Shown piece after piece: positions 23,421 to 33,044 of a DNA stretch of 64,000 nucleotides (its first letter is position 1; each line of letters starts with the position of its first letter). Position numbers and translations under genes: made by a program. Origin of the DNA: an uncultured Bacteroidales bacterium (GTDB lineage: Bacteria > Bacteroidota > Bacteroidia > Bacteroidales > Muribaculaceae); the NCBI GenBank assembly GCA_902781045.1, contig CACZHT010000016.1:1-64000 (forward strand), in the 5' to 3' direction. A model generated the notes under the pieces. That model ran no database searches. It was not told where the DNA came from and was given only the letters and a program-made list of their open reading frames with translations.

Positions 23421-24518
23421 ACTGATAATCTTGAAAATTTCGTCGACGATGCGGGCGGCACTGTCGCGCTGGGCCATGGCGGCGACATTTTCGGCCAGCG
23501 TCTTGAGCACACCGTCGTTGGTGACTGTGCGCAGCATGCAGTCGACCAACTTGTCGGGGGCATCGGCATCGCGTACCATGATGGCCGCATTGCGGCTCGA
23601 CAGGGCTTGGGCGTTCTTGGTCTGATGGTCCTCAGCCACATTGGGCGACGGCACCAGGATGGCCGGCAACCCTAGGCATTGAATCTCGCTGATGCTACTG
23701 GCACCGGCGCGCGACACCACCAGGTCAGCGGCCCGATAGGCCATGTCCATGTTGCTGATAAAGTCGGTGCGCAGGACGTTGGTCACTCCCGATGCGGCGA
23801 GGTCCTCCTCGCTGGTGCCCCGGTTGGTCTTGCCGGTCTGCCAGATGACCTGCACCTGGTCGGCCGCTTGTCCGATGCGCTCAAGGCCGGCGCTGATGAC
23901 CCGGTTGACGCTCAGCGCCCCCAGGCTTCCGCCGATGATGAGGATGGTGCGCTTGTCGGGGTTGACACCCATGGCGCGGCGCGCCTCCTGACGCGAGGCT
24001 GTGCACTCCAGCAAGTTCTGGCGGATGGGATTGCCGGTGAGCACGATGCGGTCGGCCGGGAAGAAGCGTTCCATGCCCTCGTAGGCCACGCAGATGCAGC
24101 GTGCGTCGGCCCCAAGCTGCTTGTTGGTCACGCCGGCGTAGGAGTTCTGCTCCTGCAGCAGGGTGGGAATGCCCATGCGCTGGGCTGCCTTGAGTGTGGG
24201 GCCGCTGGCATATCCGCCCACACCGATGGCGATGTCGGGCTTGAAGTCGCTGATGATGCCGCGAGCCATACGCATGCTCTTGAGCAGATGCCACACGACC
24301 TTGACGTTGCGCAGCATGTTGCGGCGGTCAAAACCCATGACGGGCAACCCCTTGATTTCGTAGCCCGCTGCGGGCACACGATCCATCTCCATGCGCCCCT
24401 GCGCACCCACAAACAGGATGCGGGCGTCGGGCATGCGCCGGACAATCTCGCCGGCTATCGACAGTGCGGGAAAGATGTGGCCGCCAGTGCCGCCCCCGCT
24501 GATGATGAAGCTCTTCAT
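23415..24518 (-). CDS. murG: Lipid II synthase, GlcNAc transferase MurG (367 aa)
   Basis: MurG transfers GlcNAc to lipid I on the inner face of the membrane. The N-terminus SFIISGGGTGGHIFPALSIA is the glycine-rich acceptor loop. GVGGYASGPTLKAAQRMGIP, QEQNSYAGVTNKQLG, IIGGSLGALSVNRV (second G loop) and DLVVSRAGASSISEIQCLGL complete the GT28 signature. I start at the ATG at 24518; the 42-codon upstream extension lies in the spacer. The stop codon falls in the repeat that bounds the four-helix-bundle insertion. Confidence 0.96.
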   Translation of the reverse strand: MKSFIISGGGTGGHIFPALSIAGEIVRRMPDARILFVGAQGRMEMDRVPAAGYEIKGLPVMGFDRRNMLRNVKVVWHLLKSMRMARGIISDFKPDIAIGVGGYASGPTLKAAQRMGIPTLLQEQNSYAGVTNKQLGADARCICVAYEGMERFFPADRIVLTGNPIRQNLLECTASRQEARRAMGVNPDKRTILIIGGSLGALSVNRVISAGLERIGQAADQVQVIWQTGKTNRGTSEEDLAASGVTNVLRTDFISNMDMAYRAADLVVSRAGASSISEIQCLGLPAILVPSPNVAEDHQTKNAQALSSRNAAIMVRDADAPDKLVDCMLRTVTNDGVLKTLAENVAAMAQRDSAARIVDEIFKIISG

Positions 24519-24573
24519 ATTCTTATTGTCTTTTATTCGATTGCTCGAATGTTCGTTTGTTCGACTAATCGAC

Positions 24574-25923
24574 TTATTTCCACACGTTCTTGGGCAGAAT
24601 TTGGGTGGGGTTGACGGCATCCAGACCCTCGGGCAAGATGGCATCGTCCACCTTGTTGTTCTTGTTGTTGTAGTTGGCGATGGTGCGGCTCACGCTCAAC
24701 ATCACCCCAAAGGCGACACTGATGATGACGATGCTCGTGCCACCCACCGAAATCAGCGGCAGTGGCTGTCCCGACACGGGAAATACACCCACGTTGATGG
24801 CCATGTGGAACAAGGCCTGCAGGGTGATGAACGAAGCCATGCCAATCACCAGCAGGCTGGGCAGAACACGGGTGCACCGTTGCACAATCATCGCCGCACG
24901 GGCCAGCAGCCACAGATACAGCACCAGCAGCAATATGCCACCGATGAGTCCTGTCTCCTCGATGATAATCGAGTAGATATAGTCGCTGAAGGCCAGCGGC
25001 AGCCGGCTGCACTCGCGCGAGTTGCCGATGCCCACGCCGTGCACGCCGCCATGGGCCTGAGCCATGCGCGAGAACATCTCCTGGTTGTTCTTGTTGGTGA
25101 TGGGACGGTAGACCAGCGAGTCGCTGTTCCACCATGCCTTGACGCGGTTTTTCCACGTGCTCGAGCGCCCGAACTCCTGTGGCGCGTCGGCCACTGCCAC
25201 CCTGGCCGCGCTGTCGCCGTGCTGCGCCACCAGCTCAGACTGGGCCTCGGCGATGACATTGTCGGTGTCGTCGTTGTGGTGCTTGAGCAGGAAGAACGCC
25301 CCGCCGATGATGATATATGCCCCGAAGAGCAGCAATATCTTCTTGGCCTTGGCACCGCCGATGACCAGCATGGCTCCGCTGATGGCCATCAGCAGCAGGG
25401 TGTTGGTCATGCCACTGCGTATCATCAGTCCGCCGTAGATGGTCACTGCCGCCCCGGCGGCAATCATGCCACCGGTCGAGATGTCGCGGTTCTTCTGGCT
25501 CTTGGCCAGAATGTAGCTCAGCATGGTCACCACCGAGAGCTTGGCAAGCTCGGCGGGCTGAAGCGTCACCCCAAAGGGCAGCTTCATCACACGTTGCGCA
25601 CCGTTGATGACCTCGCCTGCAACCATGACATAGATGAGCGTGAACACGGTGACAAAGGCCAGGCCGGGAATCATCAGGTAGAGGAACTTGCTGTCGTTGT
25701 AGTTCCAGCGGTGCAACACGAACACGCACGCTGCCCCGATGCCCAGAAAGGCGCACTGCTTGATCACGGGAGCATAGACACTGGCGTTGGTGATCATGCG
25801 GCTTGACGCGCTGTAGCTCTCGACAATCGAGATGATGATGAGCGTGAAGTAGATGCCCCATATCCAGGGGTCGCCATGCTTCTGCGCTATCTCGTTATAT
25901 TTTGTCAACTTCTCTTCGGTCAT
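24574..25923 (-). CDS. ftsW: Lipid II polymerase FtsW (449 aa)
   Basis: This SEDS-family septal glycosyltransferase starts TEEKLTKYNEIAQKHGDPWI. It has about ten membrane segments, QPAELAKLSVVTMLSYILAK (the conserved catalytic-region PAE motif), GIGNSRECSRLPLAFSDYIY and SVGGTSIVIISVAFGVMLS. The large extracytoplasmic loop (about residues 215-290) carries the usual charged insertion (NKNNQEMFSRMAQAHGGVHG). I use the ATG at 25923; the upstream 25 codons are translated tandem repeat. It partners with FtsI, encoded in the same cluster. Confidence 0.94.
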   Translation of the reverse strand: MTEEKLTKYNEIAQKHGDPWIWGIYFTLIIISIVESYSASSRMITNASVYAPVIKQCAFLGIGAACVFVLHRWNYNDSKFLYLMIPGLAFVTVFTLIYVMVAGEVINGAQRVMKLPFGVTLQPAELAKLSVVTMLSYILAKSQKNRDISTGGMIAAGAAVTIYGGLMIRSGMTNTLLLMAISGAMLVIGGAKAKKILLLFGAYIIIGGAFFLLKHHNDDTDNVIAEAQSELVAQHGDSAARVAVADAPQEFGRSSTWKNRVKAWWNSDSLVYRPITNKNNQEMFSRMAQAHGGVHGVGIGNSRECSRLPLAFSDYIYSIIIEETGLIGGILLLVLYLWLLARAAMIVQRCTRVLPSLLVIGMASFITLQALFHMAINVGVFPVSGQPLPLISVGGTSIVIISVAFGVMLSVSRTIANYNNKNNKVDDAILPEGLDAVNPTQILPKNVWK

Positions 25924-25937
25924 AATCGTTAAACGAA

Positions 25938-25994
25938 GTAGTGGAGTAGTGATGTAGTGGAGTAGTGATGTAGTGGAGTAGTGATGTAGTGGAG
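25938..25994. repeat. 16-bp tandem repeat, about 3.5 copies, in the murD-ftsW gap
   Basis: The unit GTAGTGGAGTAGTGAT is repeated head to tail with no visible mismatch. It is followed by degenerate AATTATAAATT words to 26055. It lies just upstream of the ftsW ATG on the minus strand, so it is in the ftsW leader. Confidence 0.8.
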
Positions 25995-26078
25995 CCATTA
26001 CCTTGGCATGTTTATAAATTATGAATTATAAATTATAAATTGTGAATTATGAATTTCCACTACCTCACTGCTCTGCTA

Positions 26079-27413
26079 TTATAAACTATTCACCAGACTC
26101 TTGAACTGTGTGCCGCGGTCCTCGTAGCTCTTGAACAGGTCGAAGCTGGCGCAGCAGGGCGAGAGCAGCACCGTGTCGCCGCTACGGGCCAGCTCATGGC
26201 ACTTCTGGACGCACTCGGCCATCGAGCCGGCATCGGTCACCACAGGAACCTTGCCGTCAAAGAAAGCGTGCAGCTTGCGGTTGTCAACACCTAGGCAGAC
26301 GATAGCCTTGACCTTCTCGCGCACAAACGGCTCAATCTCGCTGTAGTCGTTGCCCTTGTCCTTGCCGCCAAGGATGAGCACCACAGGGTCGTGCATACTC
26401 TCCAGGGCATACCATGTCGAGTTGACATTGGTGGCCTTGGAGTCGTTGATCCAGCGAACACCGTCCAGGGTGCGCACATACTCCAACCTGTGCTCCACGG
26501 CCTGGAAGTCGCCCAGGGCGCGGCGGATGACATCGTTCTGGATGTGCAGCACACTGGCGCTGATGCTGGCCGCCATCGAGTTGTACAGGTTGTGCAGACC
26601 CTGGATGGCCAGCTCGCTGGTGGGCATCGTCCACGGCGTGCCGTCAACGTTGACGGTCATCGTGCCGTCATCGACCCACGCCGTGCAGCCCTCGCAATGG
26701 TCGGCGCTGAAGGGCATCATCCGCGCCTCGGTGTGGATGTGGCGCAGCTGCTCGCTGATGATGGGGTCGTCCTGCCAGTAGATGAACACGTCGTCAGGGC
26801 CCTGGTTGCGCATGATGCGGAACTTGGCGGCCACATAGTTCTCCATCTTGTGGTCGTAGCGGTCCAGGTGGTCGGGCGTGATGTTGAGCAGCACAGCCAC
26901 GTTGGCCTTGAAGTCATACATGTTGTCCAGCTGGAAACTGCTCAACTCGATGACGTAGACCTCGTGCGGCTCCTCGGCTACCTGCAGGGCCAGACTGTTG
27001 CCCACGTTGCCAGCCAATCCCACGTCGAGGCCGGCCTCCTTCAGGATGTGGTAGGTGAGCATCGTGGTTGTGGTCTTGCCGTTGCTGCCGGTGATGCACA
27101 CCATCTTGGCGTCGGTATAGCGGCCGGCAAACTCAATCTCACTGATGATGGGAATGCCGCGCTCCATGGCCTTGGCCACCATGGGTGCCTCGCAGGGGAT
27201 GCCCGGACTCTTGACTATCTCGTCGGCGTTGAGGATGAGCTGCTCGGTGTGGCCGCCCTCCTCCCACCGGATGCCGTGCCGGTCGAGCAGGTCTTTGTAC
27301 TTGGGCTTGATGGCTCCCATGTCGCTCAGGAACACATCCATGCCTTGCTTCTGTGCGAGCACGGCCGCTCCGGCACCGCTCTCGCCACCACCTAATACTA
27401 CTAGTCTCTTCAT
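26079..27413 (-). CDS. murD: UDP-N-acetylmuramoylalanine--D-glutamate ligase (444 aa)
   Basis: MurD adds D-Glu to UDP-MurNAc-L-Ala. It begins RLVVLGGGESGAGAAVLAQK, with CITGSNGKTTTTMLTYHIL as ATP loop, LSSFQLDNMYDFKANVAVLL, NITPDHLDRYDHKMENYVAA, and the C-terminal INDSKATNVNSTWYALESM and SPCCASFDLFKSYEDRG motifs. Length is normal. It lies between mraY and ftsW. Confidence 0.96.
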   Translation of the reverse strand: MKRLVVLGGGESGAGAAVLAQKQGMDVFLSDMGAIKPKYKDLLDRHGIRWEEGGHTEQLILNADEIVKSPGIPCEAPMVAKAMERGIPIISEIEFAGRYTDAKMVCITGSNGKTTTTMLTYHILKEAGLDVGLAGNVGNSLALQVAEEPHEVYVIELSSFQLDNMYDFKANVAVLLNITPDHLDRYDHKMENYVAAKFRIMRNQGPDDVFIYWQDDPIISEQLRHIHTEARMMPFSADHCEGCTAWVDDGTMTVNVDGTPWTMPTSELAIQGLHNLYNSMAASISASVLHIQNDVIRRALGDFQAVEHRLEYVRTLDGVRWINDSKATNVNSTWYALESMHDPVVLILGGKDKGNDYSEIEPFVREKVKAIVCLGVDNRKLHAFFDGKVPVVTDAGSMAECVQKCHELARSGDTVLLSPCCASFDLFKSYEDRGTQFKSLVNSL

Positions 27414-27446
27414 ATTTCTTTTTAGTTACTGATTACGAATTTTTGG

Positions 27447-28829
27447 TTATCGCACCTTGAACGTGACGAACGTCAGGACGGCGAGGATGATGCTCACCAG
27501 CAAGAAGCGCATCACAATCTTGTTCTCTGGGATGGCGTGGATGGGCTTCTGGAACATGACGTTCTTGATTTTGCCGGCCGGAATCTGGTAGTGATGGTGG
27601 ATGGGGGCCATCTTGAAGATGCGCTTGCCCACACCGGTCTTGCGCTTGGTGTACTTGAAGTAGCCGGTCTGGATCATGTTGCTCAACGCCTCGACAAAGA
27701 ACACTCCACACAGGATGGGCAGCAGCCACTCCTTGCGCAGCAGCAGTGCGAACACGCCCACGATGCCGCCGATGCACAGGCTGCCCGTGTCGCCCATGAA
27801 CACCTGGGCGGGATAGGAGTTGTACCACAAGAAGCCGATGGTGGCACCGATGAAGGCGGCGGCATAAATCACCAGCTCGCCGCTGTCGGGGATATACATG
27901 ATGTTCAGATAGGCGGCATAGATGACGTTGCCGCTGAGGTAGGCCATGATGGCCAGAGCCACTGCCACGATGGCACTGGTGCCGCTGGCCAGACCGTCAA
28001 GTCCGTCGGTGAGATTGGCCGCATTGCTCACCGCCACGACAATGAAGATGGCCAGTGCGGCGAAGATGAGCCATCCGATGCCACGGGCCGTCTTGCCCGT
28101 GATGCCAAACCACTGTGGCACACGCGCATAGTCGAAGTTGTGGTTCTTGATAAAGGGGATGGTGGTCTGTGTGCCCTTGACCTGCGGGGCATGCACCACC
28201 TCCATCTGGTTGGTTTCGGGGTTGCGCACCTCGGTGTTCTCGCTCATGACGATGGCAGGGCTGGCCCACATCACCAGCGCCACGATGATGCCCAGGCCCA
28301 CCTGACCGATGACCTTGAACTTGCCCTTGAGTCCCTGCTTGTCGTGGTGGGCAATCTTGATGTAGTCGTCCAGGAAGCCCAGAGCGCCGCACCACAGTGT
28401 GGCCAGGATCATGAGCAACATATACACGTTGTTGAGCTTGCCCATGAGCAGGCACGGCACCAGAATGGCGACGATGATGATGAGGCCGCCCATGCTGGGA
28501 GTCTGCGACTTGCGGTCTTTCTCCAGGGCTTTGGCCACATCGTCTTTCTTTTCCTGCTCGCTCTCGTCCATGTTGGTGAGCACGGTCTGAATTTTCTCGA
28601 TGGCATCGGTGTGCGAGACAATCTTGCCACCATTGTCCAGGTCGCGCATGTTCTCGCCGCCCTGGCGGTTGTAGTATGCCTCAAGCTTCTTGATGATTGA
28701 GCCGCCGATGACAATGGCGATGAACAGCGACAGGGCCAGGGTGATGCCGGCGCGGAAGGTGATATAATCCACCAGATGCGATCCCGGCACATCAAACTCC
28801 TGCAAGTATTGAAACAGATGATAAAGCAT
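27447..28829 (-). CDS. mraY: Phospho-MurNAc-pentapeptide translocase with enlarged cytoplasmic loop (460 aa)
   Basis: MraY makes lipid I at the membrane. The catalytic motifs are present: GALGFLDDYIKI, NAANLTDGLDGLASG and GDTGSLCIGGIVGVFAL, and the C-terminal MAPIHHHYQ. There are about ten membrane spans. Residues about 62-115, between helix 1 and the TPSMGGLIII motif, hold a charged segment (AIEKIQTVLTNMDESEQEKK and DVAKALEKDRKSQ). This makes the loop about 40 residues longer than in most relatives, which run from the RDLG segment almost directly to PTMGG. The heptad DNA repeat lies in its 5' leader. Confidence 0.95.
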   Translation of the reverse strand: MLYHLFQYLQEFDVPGSHLVDYITFRAGITLALSLFIAIVIGGSIIKKLEAYYNRQGGENMRDLDNGGKIVSHTDAIEKIQTVLTNMDESEQEKKDDVAKALEKDRKSQTPSMGGLIIIVAILVPCLLMGKLNNVYMLLMILATLWCGALGFLDDYIKIAHHDKQGLKGKFKVIGQVGLGIIVALVMWASPAIVMSENTEVRNPETNQMEVVHAPQVKGTQTTIPFIKNHNFDYARVPQWFGITGKTARGIGWLIFAALAIFIVVAVSNAANLTDGLDGLASGTSAIVAVALAIMAYLSGNVIYAAYLNIMYIPDSGELVIYAAAFIGATIGFLWYNSYPAQVFMGDTGSLCIGGIVGVFALLLRKEWLLPILCGVFFVEALSNMIQTGYFKYTKRKTGVGKRIFKMAPIHHHYQIPAGKIKNVMFQKPIHAIPENKIVMRFLLVSIILAVLTFVTFKVR

Positions 28830-28837
28830 CAGAATTT

Positions 28838-28900
28838 GTGATTAGTGATGAGTGATGAGTGATTAGTGATGAGTGGTGAGTGATGAGTGATGAGTGAACC
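28838..28900. repeat. 7-bp tandem repeat (GTGATGA), eight copies, before mraY
   Basis: Reading on the plus strand the units are GTGATTA, GTGATGA, GTGATGA, GTGATTA, GTGATGA, GTGGTGA, GTGATGA, GTGATGA, then GTGAACC. It fills the murE-mraY gap just before the mraY start codon on the minus strand. Confidence 0.8.
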
Positions 28901-28929
28901 ACGTTGTTCGCTATTAGCTGTTGGCTGTA

Positions 28930-30378
28930 TCAGAAGCAGGCACGCAGCTCCTCGCGGTCGTCAAAGTGGTGCTTGACTCCCATCACGTCCTGATAGGTCT
29001 CGTGTCCCTTGCCGGCCACAAGCACTACATCGCCGGGCTGGGCCAGCAGGCAGGCGGTGCGTATGGCCTCGCGGCGGTCGGTAATCTTGATGGTGTGCTG
29101 GCGGTCGTCGTCGGTCAGGCCGGACTCCATGTCGCGCAAGATGGCATCGGGGTCCTCGGTGCGAGGGTTGTCGCTGGTGAGGATGGTGCGGTCGCTGCGC
29201 AGGGCTGCCTCGTGGGCCATGATGGGACGCTTGGTGGCGTCGCGGTCGCCACCACAGCCACACACGCAGATGATGTGGCCACGACCACGCACCAGGTCGC
29301 GGATGGTGTCGAGCACGTTGATCAGAGCGTCGGGCGTGTGGGCATAGTCGACAATGGCGGTGTAGCCCTTGGGGGCATGCAGTGTCTGGAACCGCCCGTC
29401 GGCGGCATGAAGCTGGCTCAGTGCCACCAGCACGTCGTCGCGGTCGATGCCCAGCAGCATGGCTGTTGCGGCGATGGCCGTCAGGTTGTAGGCGTTGAAA
29501 CGACCGGTGAGCTGTACCTCCACATCACGGCCATTGATTTGCAGACTCATGCCGTCAATGCGCTCTTCCAGCAGCCGGCAGTTGTAGTCGGCCATCGTGC
29601 GCAGGGCGTAGGTGTGATGGCTGGCACGGCAGTTCTGCAGCATCACCCGACCCACCTTGTCATCGGCATTGACCAGTGCGAAGGCGTCGGTGGGCAGTGC
29701 GTCAAAGAACATCTTCTTGGCACGTAGATACTCGTCCATGGTCTTGTGGAAGTCGAGGTGGTCCTGGGTGAGGTTGGTGAACACTCCTCCTGCCCAGTGC
29801 AGACCGTCGATGCGGTGCTGAACACAGGCATGGCTGCTCACCTCCATGAAGGCATAGTCGCACCCGGCCACGACCATCTCGTGAAGCAGACGGTTGAGGT
29901 TCAGATGGTCGGGGGTGGTCTGTGTGGCAGGCTCCTCGCGGCGGTCAATCACGTTCTTGACGGTCGACAACAGACCGGCCTTGTAGCCCAGGTGTTGCAT
30001 CAGCTCATAGAGCAGCGTGGCTGTCGTGGTTTTGCCATTGGTGCCAGTCACACCCACCAGGCGCAGATGCTCGCTGGGGCGGTCATACCACTCGCTGGCT
30101 ACCAGGGCCAGTGCGCTGGTGGTGTCGGGCACAACAACGTAGGTCACACCGTCGGCCAGTGCTTGGGGCAATGTCTGACACAGCACGGCCGCAGCGCCGG
30201 CTTGTGCGACTTGTGGTATGAATCGGTGTGCATCGACGGCCACACCAACGACAGCGACAAAGAGTTCGCCACCCTTGACCAGGCGCGAGTCGCACACCAC
30301 ATTGGTGATGTCGATATCTGTTGGACCCACCACCTGGGTGGGACGAAGTTGGGTCAATAACGTGTTCAGTTTCTTCAT
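28930..30378 (-). CDS. murE: UDP-MurNAc-tripeptide synthetase MurE, DAP type (482 aa)
   Basis: MurE adds the third residue of the stem peptide. VTGTNGKTTTATLLYELM is the ATP loop, TTPDHLNLNRLLHEM binds the UMAG substrate, MEVSSHACVQHRI and NLTQDHLDFHKTMDEYLRAK follow, and TSDNPRTEDPDAI carries the DNPR motif that marks meso-diaminopimelate (not lysine) specificity. I start at the ATG at 30378 (MKKLNTLLTQLRPTQV); the 19 upstream codons are spacer with AATTATGAATT repeats. It follows ftsI. Confidence 0.95.
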   Translation of the reverse strand: MKKLNTLLTQLRPTQVVGPTDIDITNVVCDSRLVKGGELFVAVVGVAVDAHRFIPQVAQAGAAAVLCQTLPQALADGVTYVVVPDTTSALALVASEWYDRPSEHLRLVGVTGTNGKTTTATLLYELMQHLGYKAGLLSTVKNVIDRREEPATQTTPDHLNLNRLLHEMVVAGCDYAFMEVSSHACVQHRIDGLHWAGGVFTNLTQDHLDFHKTMDEYLRAKKMFFDALPTDAFALVNADDKVGRVMLQNCRASHHTYALRTMADYNCRLLEERIDGMSLQINGRDVEVQLTGRFNAYNLTAIAATAMLLGIDRDDVLVALSQLHAADGRFQTLHAPKGYTAIVDYAHTPDALINVLDTIRDLVRGRGHIICVCGCGGDRDATKRPIMAHEAALRSDRTILTSDNPRTEDPDAILRDMESGLTDDDRQHTIKITDRREAIRTACLLAQPGDVVLVAGKGHETYQDVMGVKHHFDDREELRACF

Positions 30379-30473
30379 ATTCTGGTTGGTTTTGATTAGA
30401 CTTTGATTATTGCAGAATTGTGCATCATGAACCATAAAATATAAATTATGAATTATAAATTATGAATTATGAA

Positions 30474-32582
30474 CTAGTTTCTCAGTGTCAGGTTGATGAC
30501 CTGCCCTCTGACATACTTGGCACCTGCGGCAAGACTCTGTGCCATGACATAGCCGCTGCCCTGGAACCGCACACACAGGCCGGCGTCCTCGAGACGCCTG
30601 ATGGCGTCTCGCACGGCCAGGCCTCGCACATTGGGCACGCCGCTCTTACCCTTGTTGTCGGGTTGCTGGAACACACGGGCTTGCCCGATGCCGAGGCCTT
30701 TCTTGACATTGGTTGTGTGTTTTGGATTGGTGCTGGCAAAGAGTGTGGCTTGTGAAGGCGTCTTTGTCACTTGCTTGCCGTCCTTGTCGACGGTCATCGC
30801 ATAGCTGGGCTCGCTGCCCAGAAGCCCGCGAGCATACATCTTGAGGGCTATGTTCTTGAGTACCATGCCGCTGCTGGCACCGGCACCACGGTTGGCACCG
30901 AGCATGAGCACGATGCATGAGTACTTGGGGTTGTCGTAGGGGAAGAATCCGCAGAAGGCCAGACGCTTCTGGCTGCCATAGTGGCCGTCGCTGGTGATGG
31001 TGTAGGCCGTGCCCGTCTTTCCGGCGATGGGCACGCGCTCGTCCTGTACCCACTTGCGGGCAGTGCCGCGGCTGCCCCACACCACGTCGTGCATCATGAT
31101 GCGCAACTTCTGGGCATTCTCGGGGCTGCACACCTGCTGGCGCACGTAGCTCACGGGCACGATGCTGTCGGGCTGACCCTCACGCGAGAGCTTCTTGACC
31201 AGGTGCGGACGCACATACTTGCCGTCGTTGGCGATGGCGTTGTACATGGCCAGGGTGCTCAGTGGCGGGATGAGTGTCGAGTAGCCGAATGCCATGCGGG
31301 TCAGGGCAACGCGGTCGGCACGGGTGTTGCCCAGCCGCTTGATGATGGGGGTCTGCTCGCCCCCGATGCCTGAGTGGAACGGCTCGAAGAAGCCCATACC
31401 CTTCAGACGGTCGTAGAATCCGCCGGGATTGGAGCCATACTTCTTGACGATGATGCGCGACATGCCCACATTGGACGAGGTCTCGATGATTTGTCGCGGT
31501 GTGAGTTGCGCACCGCCATGAGGGTCGTTGATGGCGCGACCCTCATAGATCCACGTCGTGCCCGTGGCCATGGGCTCGTCGATGTTGGTGACGATGCCGT
31601 CCTCCAGGGCAATCATCATCGATATGGGTTTCATCACCGACCCTGGCTCATAGCCCAGCACTGCGTTGTTGCGACCCTCGACATAGTCGCCGGCGCGGTC
31701 GTTCCACTCCAGGTTGCTGATGGCCTTGATTTCGCCGGTGGACACCTCCATGAGCACTGCGGTGCCCCAGCGGGCATCGGTCTCGTGGCACATGTCATAT
31801 AGTTCATTCTCGACGATGTCCTGCAGGCCCACGTTGATGGTCGTGGTGATGTTGTAGCCCGGAATTGCAGGCACGCTCTCGTGGTTGACGATGTTGTGCG
31901 TCAGCTGGATGCGAGTGGCTTCGCCAGGCACGCCGTAGAGCATCGAGTCGAGAGCCATCTCAAGTCCTGAGCGGCCGTGCATGCTCGAGCTGGTCGAGTC
32001 CTGGGCCACGTTGCCGATGCTGCGCGAGGCCATCGAGCCGTAGGGCTTGCAGCGCTTGGTCTGGCGCTCGCTGTAGAGGATGCTCTTGCGCAGGGCGAAC
32101 TTGCAGAAGGGGAATTGCTTGAGCCGCTCCCACTCGCCGTGCGTGAGCAGACGGCGAATCAGGCGGTAGCTGTGGTTGCGCTTCTTCTTGTCGGTGGTGA
32201 TGCGGTCATACGAGCTGGTGAGCTCGTCGCGCCACTGCTGAGCGGTGCGCGTGGGGTCGAGCACGGCCAGACTGTCGCACAGGGCGGGCAGATACTTGTC
32301 CAGCGTGTCTTTCTTCATGCCGGCAGCCAGCCAGTCGATGCGGGGAATGTAGAATTGCAGGTTGGCGGCAAGCACTGTGCCGTTGTCGGCGAGGAGCTTG
32401 CCGCGCTCAGGCTCGATGATGGTGACTTGGGTCAGCACACTGTCGGCCTTGTTGTTCCACGCGCCGGAATAGATGACCGAGGTCTTGAACATGTTCCAGA
32501 CGATGGCCGACGAGAAGAGCAACACGCCCAGCACGATGAGCGAGTAGCGCCACAGGATGTGTCTTTTGTTGGTCTCTTTCAT
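30474..32582 (-). CDS. ftsI: Septal peptidoglycan transpeptidase FtsI with one PASTA domain (702 aa)
   Basis: An N-terminal membrane helix (YSLIVLGVLLFSSAIVWNMF) precedes the PBP dimerisation domain and the transpeptidase domain. The catalytic motifs are EPGSVMKPISMMIAL (SxxK), SSNVGM (SxN) and AGKTGTAYTI (KTG). The last 65 residues form a single PASTA domain (VRGLAVRDAIRRLEDAGLCV and GQVINLTLRN), as in other Bacteroidetes FtsI. The start overlaps the ftsL stop by 4 bp (ATGA). It cross-links new septal wall made by FtsW. Confidence 0.95.
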   Translation of the reverse strand: MKETNKRHILWRYSLIVLGVLLFSSAIVWNMFKTSVIYSGAWNNKADSVLTQVTIIEPERGKLLADNGTVLAANLQFYIPRIDWLAAGMKKDTLDKYLPALCDSLAVLDPTRTAQQWRDELTSSYDRITTDKKKRNHSYRLIRRLLTHGEWERLKQFPFCKFALRKSILYSERQTKRCKPYGSMASRSIGNVAQDSTSSSMHGRSGLEMALDSMLYGVPGEATRIQLTHNIVNHESVPAIPGYNITTTINVGLQDIVENELYDMCHETDARWGTAVLMEVSTGEIKAISNLEWNDRAGDYVEGRNNAVLGYEPGSVMKPISMMIALEDGIVTNIDEPMATGTTWIYEGRAINDPHGGAQLTPRQIIETSSNVGMSRIIVKKYGSNPGGFYDRLKGMGFFEPFHSGIGGEQTPIIKRLGNTRADRVALTRMAFGYSTLIPPLSTLAMYNAIANDGKYVRPHLVKKLSREGQPDSIVPVSYVRQQVCSPENAQKLRIMMHDVVWGSRGTARKWVQDERVPIAGKTGTAYTITSDGHYGSQKRLAFCGFFPYDNPKYSCIVLMLGANRGAGASSGMVLKNIALKMYARGLLGSEPSYAMTVDKDGKQVTKTPSQATLFASTNPKHTTNVKKGLGIGQARVFQQPDNKGKSGVPNVRGLAVRDAIRRLEDAGLCVRFQGSGYVMAQSLAAGAKYVRGQVINLTLRN

Positions 32583-32977
32583 TTTTCGTTCAGATGATAA
32601 GGTGGCTGTTCGGGTGCGGTGAGGTCGATGTGCATCGTGTCGACAAATGCGGTCATCTGGCTCTCACGGATCTGGGAGTTGTAGGCTGCACTGGCATTGA
32701 CGCAGTCGGTCTTGGCGTTCTCCAGCTCAATCTTGAGGTCCTGCACCTGCTGCATGTAGTTCTGGCACACAAATTTGTTGCTGATGTACATGAGCATCAT
32801 CACCGTGGCTGCGATGATATAGACTGCGTTGCGCTTGAAGAAGTCCCACGACAGGAACGACCGTCCCTGGATGACTCCCTTGACGGCCTTCTGGGCATTG
32901 CCCTTGCGCCGTCTGCGCTGTGCCTTGGGTTTTGGGGGCTGGCTGTCGGCCTCGATATGTCTGCTGTCTTCGTCCAT
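32579..32977 (-). CDS. ftsL: FtsL-like cell division protein (132 aa)
   Basis: A small bitopic protein: a Lys/Arg-rich cytoplasmic tail (QRRRRKGNAQKAVKGVIQGR), one membrane helix (AVYIIAATVMMLMYI) at about 51-66, then a coiled-coil stretch (QQVQDLKIELENAKTDC). Position between rsmH and ftsI, with a 4-bp overlap into ftsI, is diagnostic for FtsL even though the sequence is poorly conserved. It joins the FtsQLB complex. Confidence 0.85.
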   Translation of the reverse strand: MDEDSRHIEADSQPPKPKAQRRRRKGNAQKAVKGVIQGRSFLSWDFFKRNAVYIIAATVMMLMYISNKFVCQNYMQQVQDLKIELENAKTDCVNASAAYNSQIRESQMTAFVDTMHIDLTAPEQPPYHLNEK

Positions 32978-33044
32978 GTTTGCGTTTGTTCGGTTCGTTG
33001 GATTTCTGTGATTTCTGTAGCTTTGTTTTCCTGAGGCGACTCCC

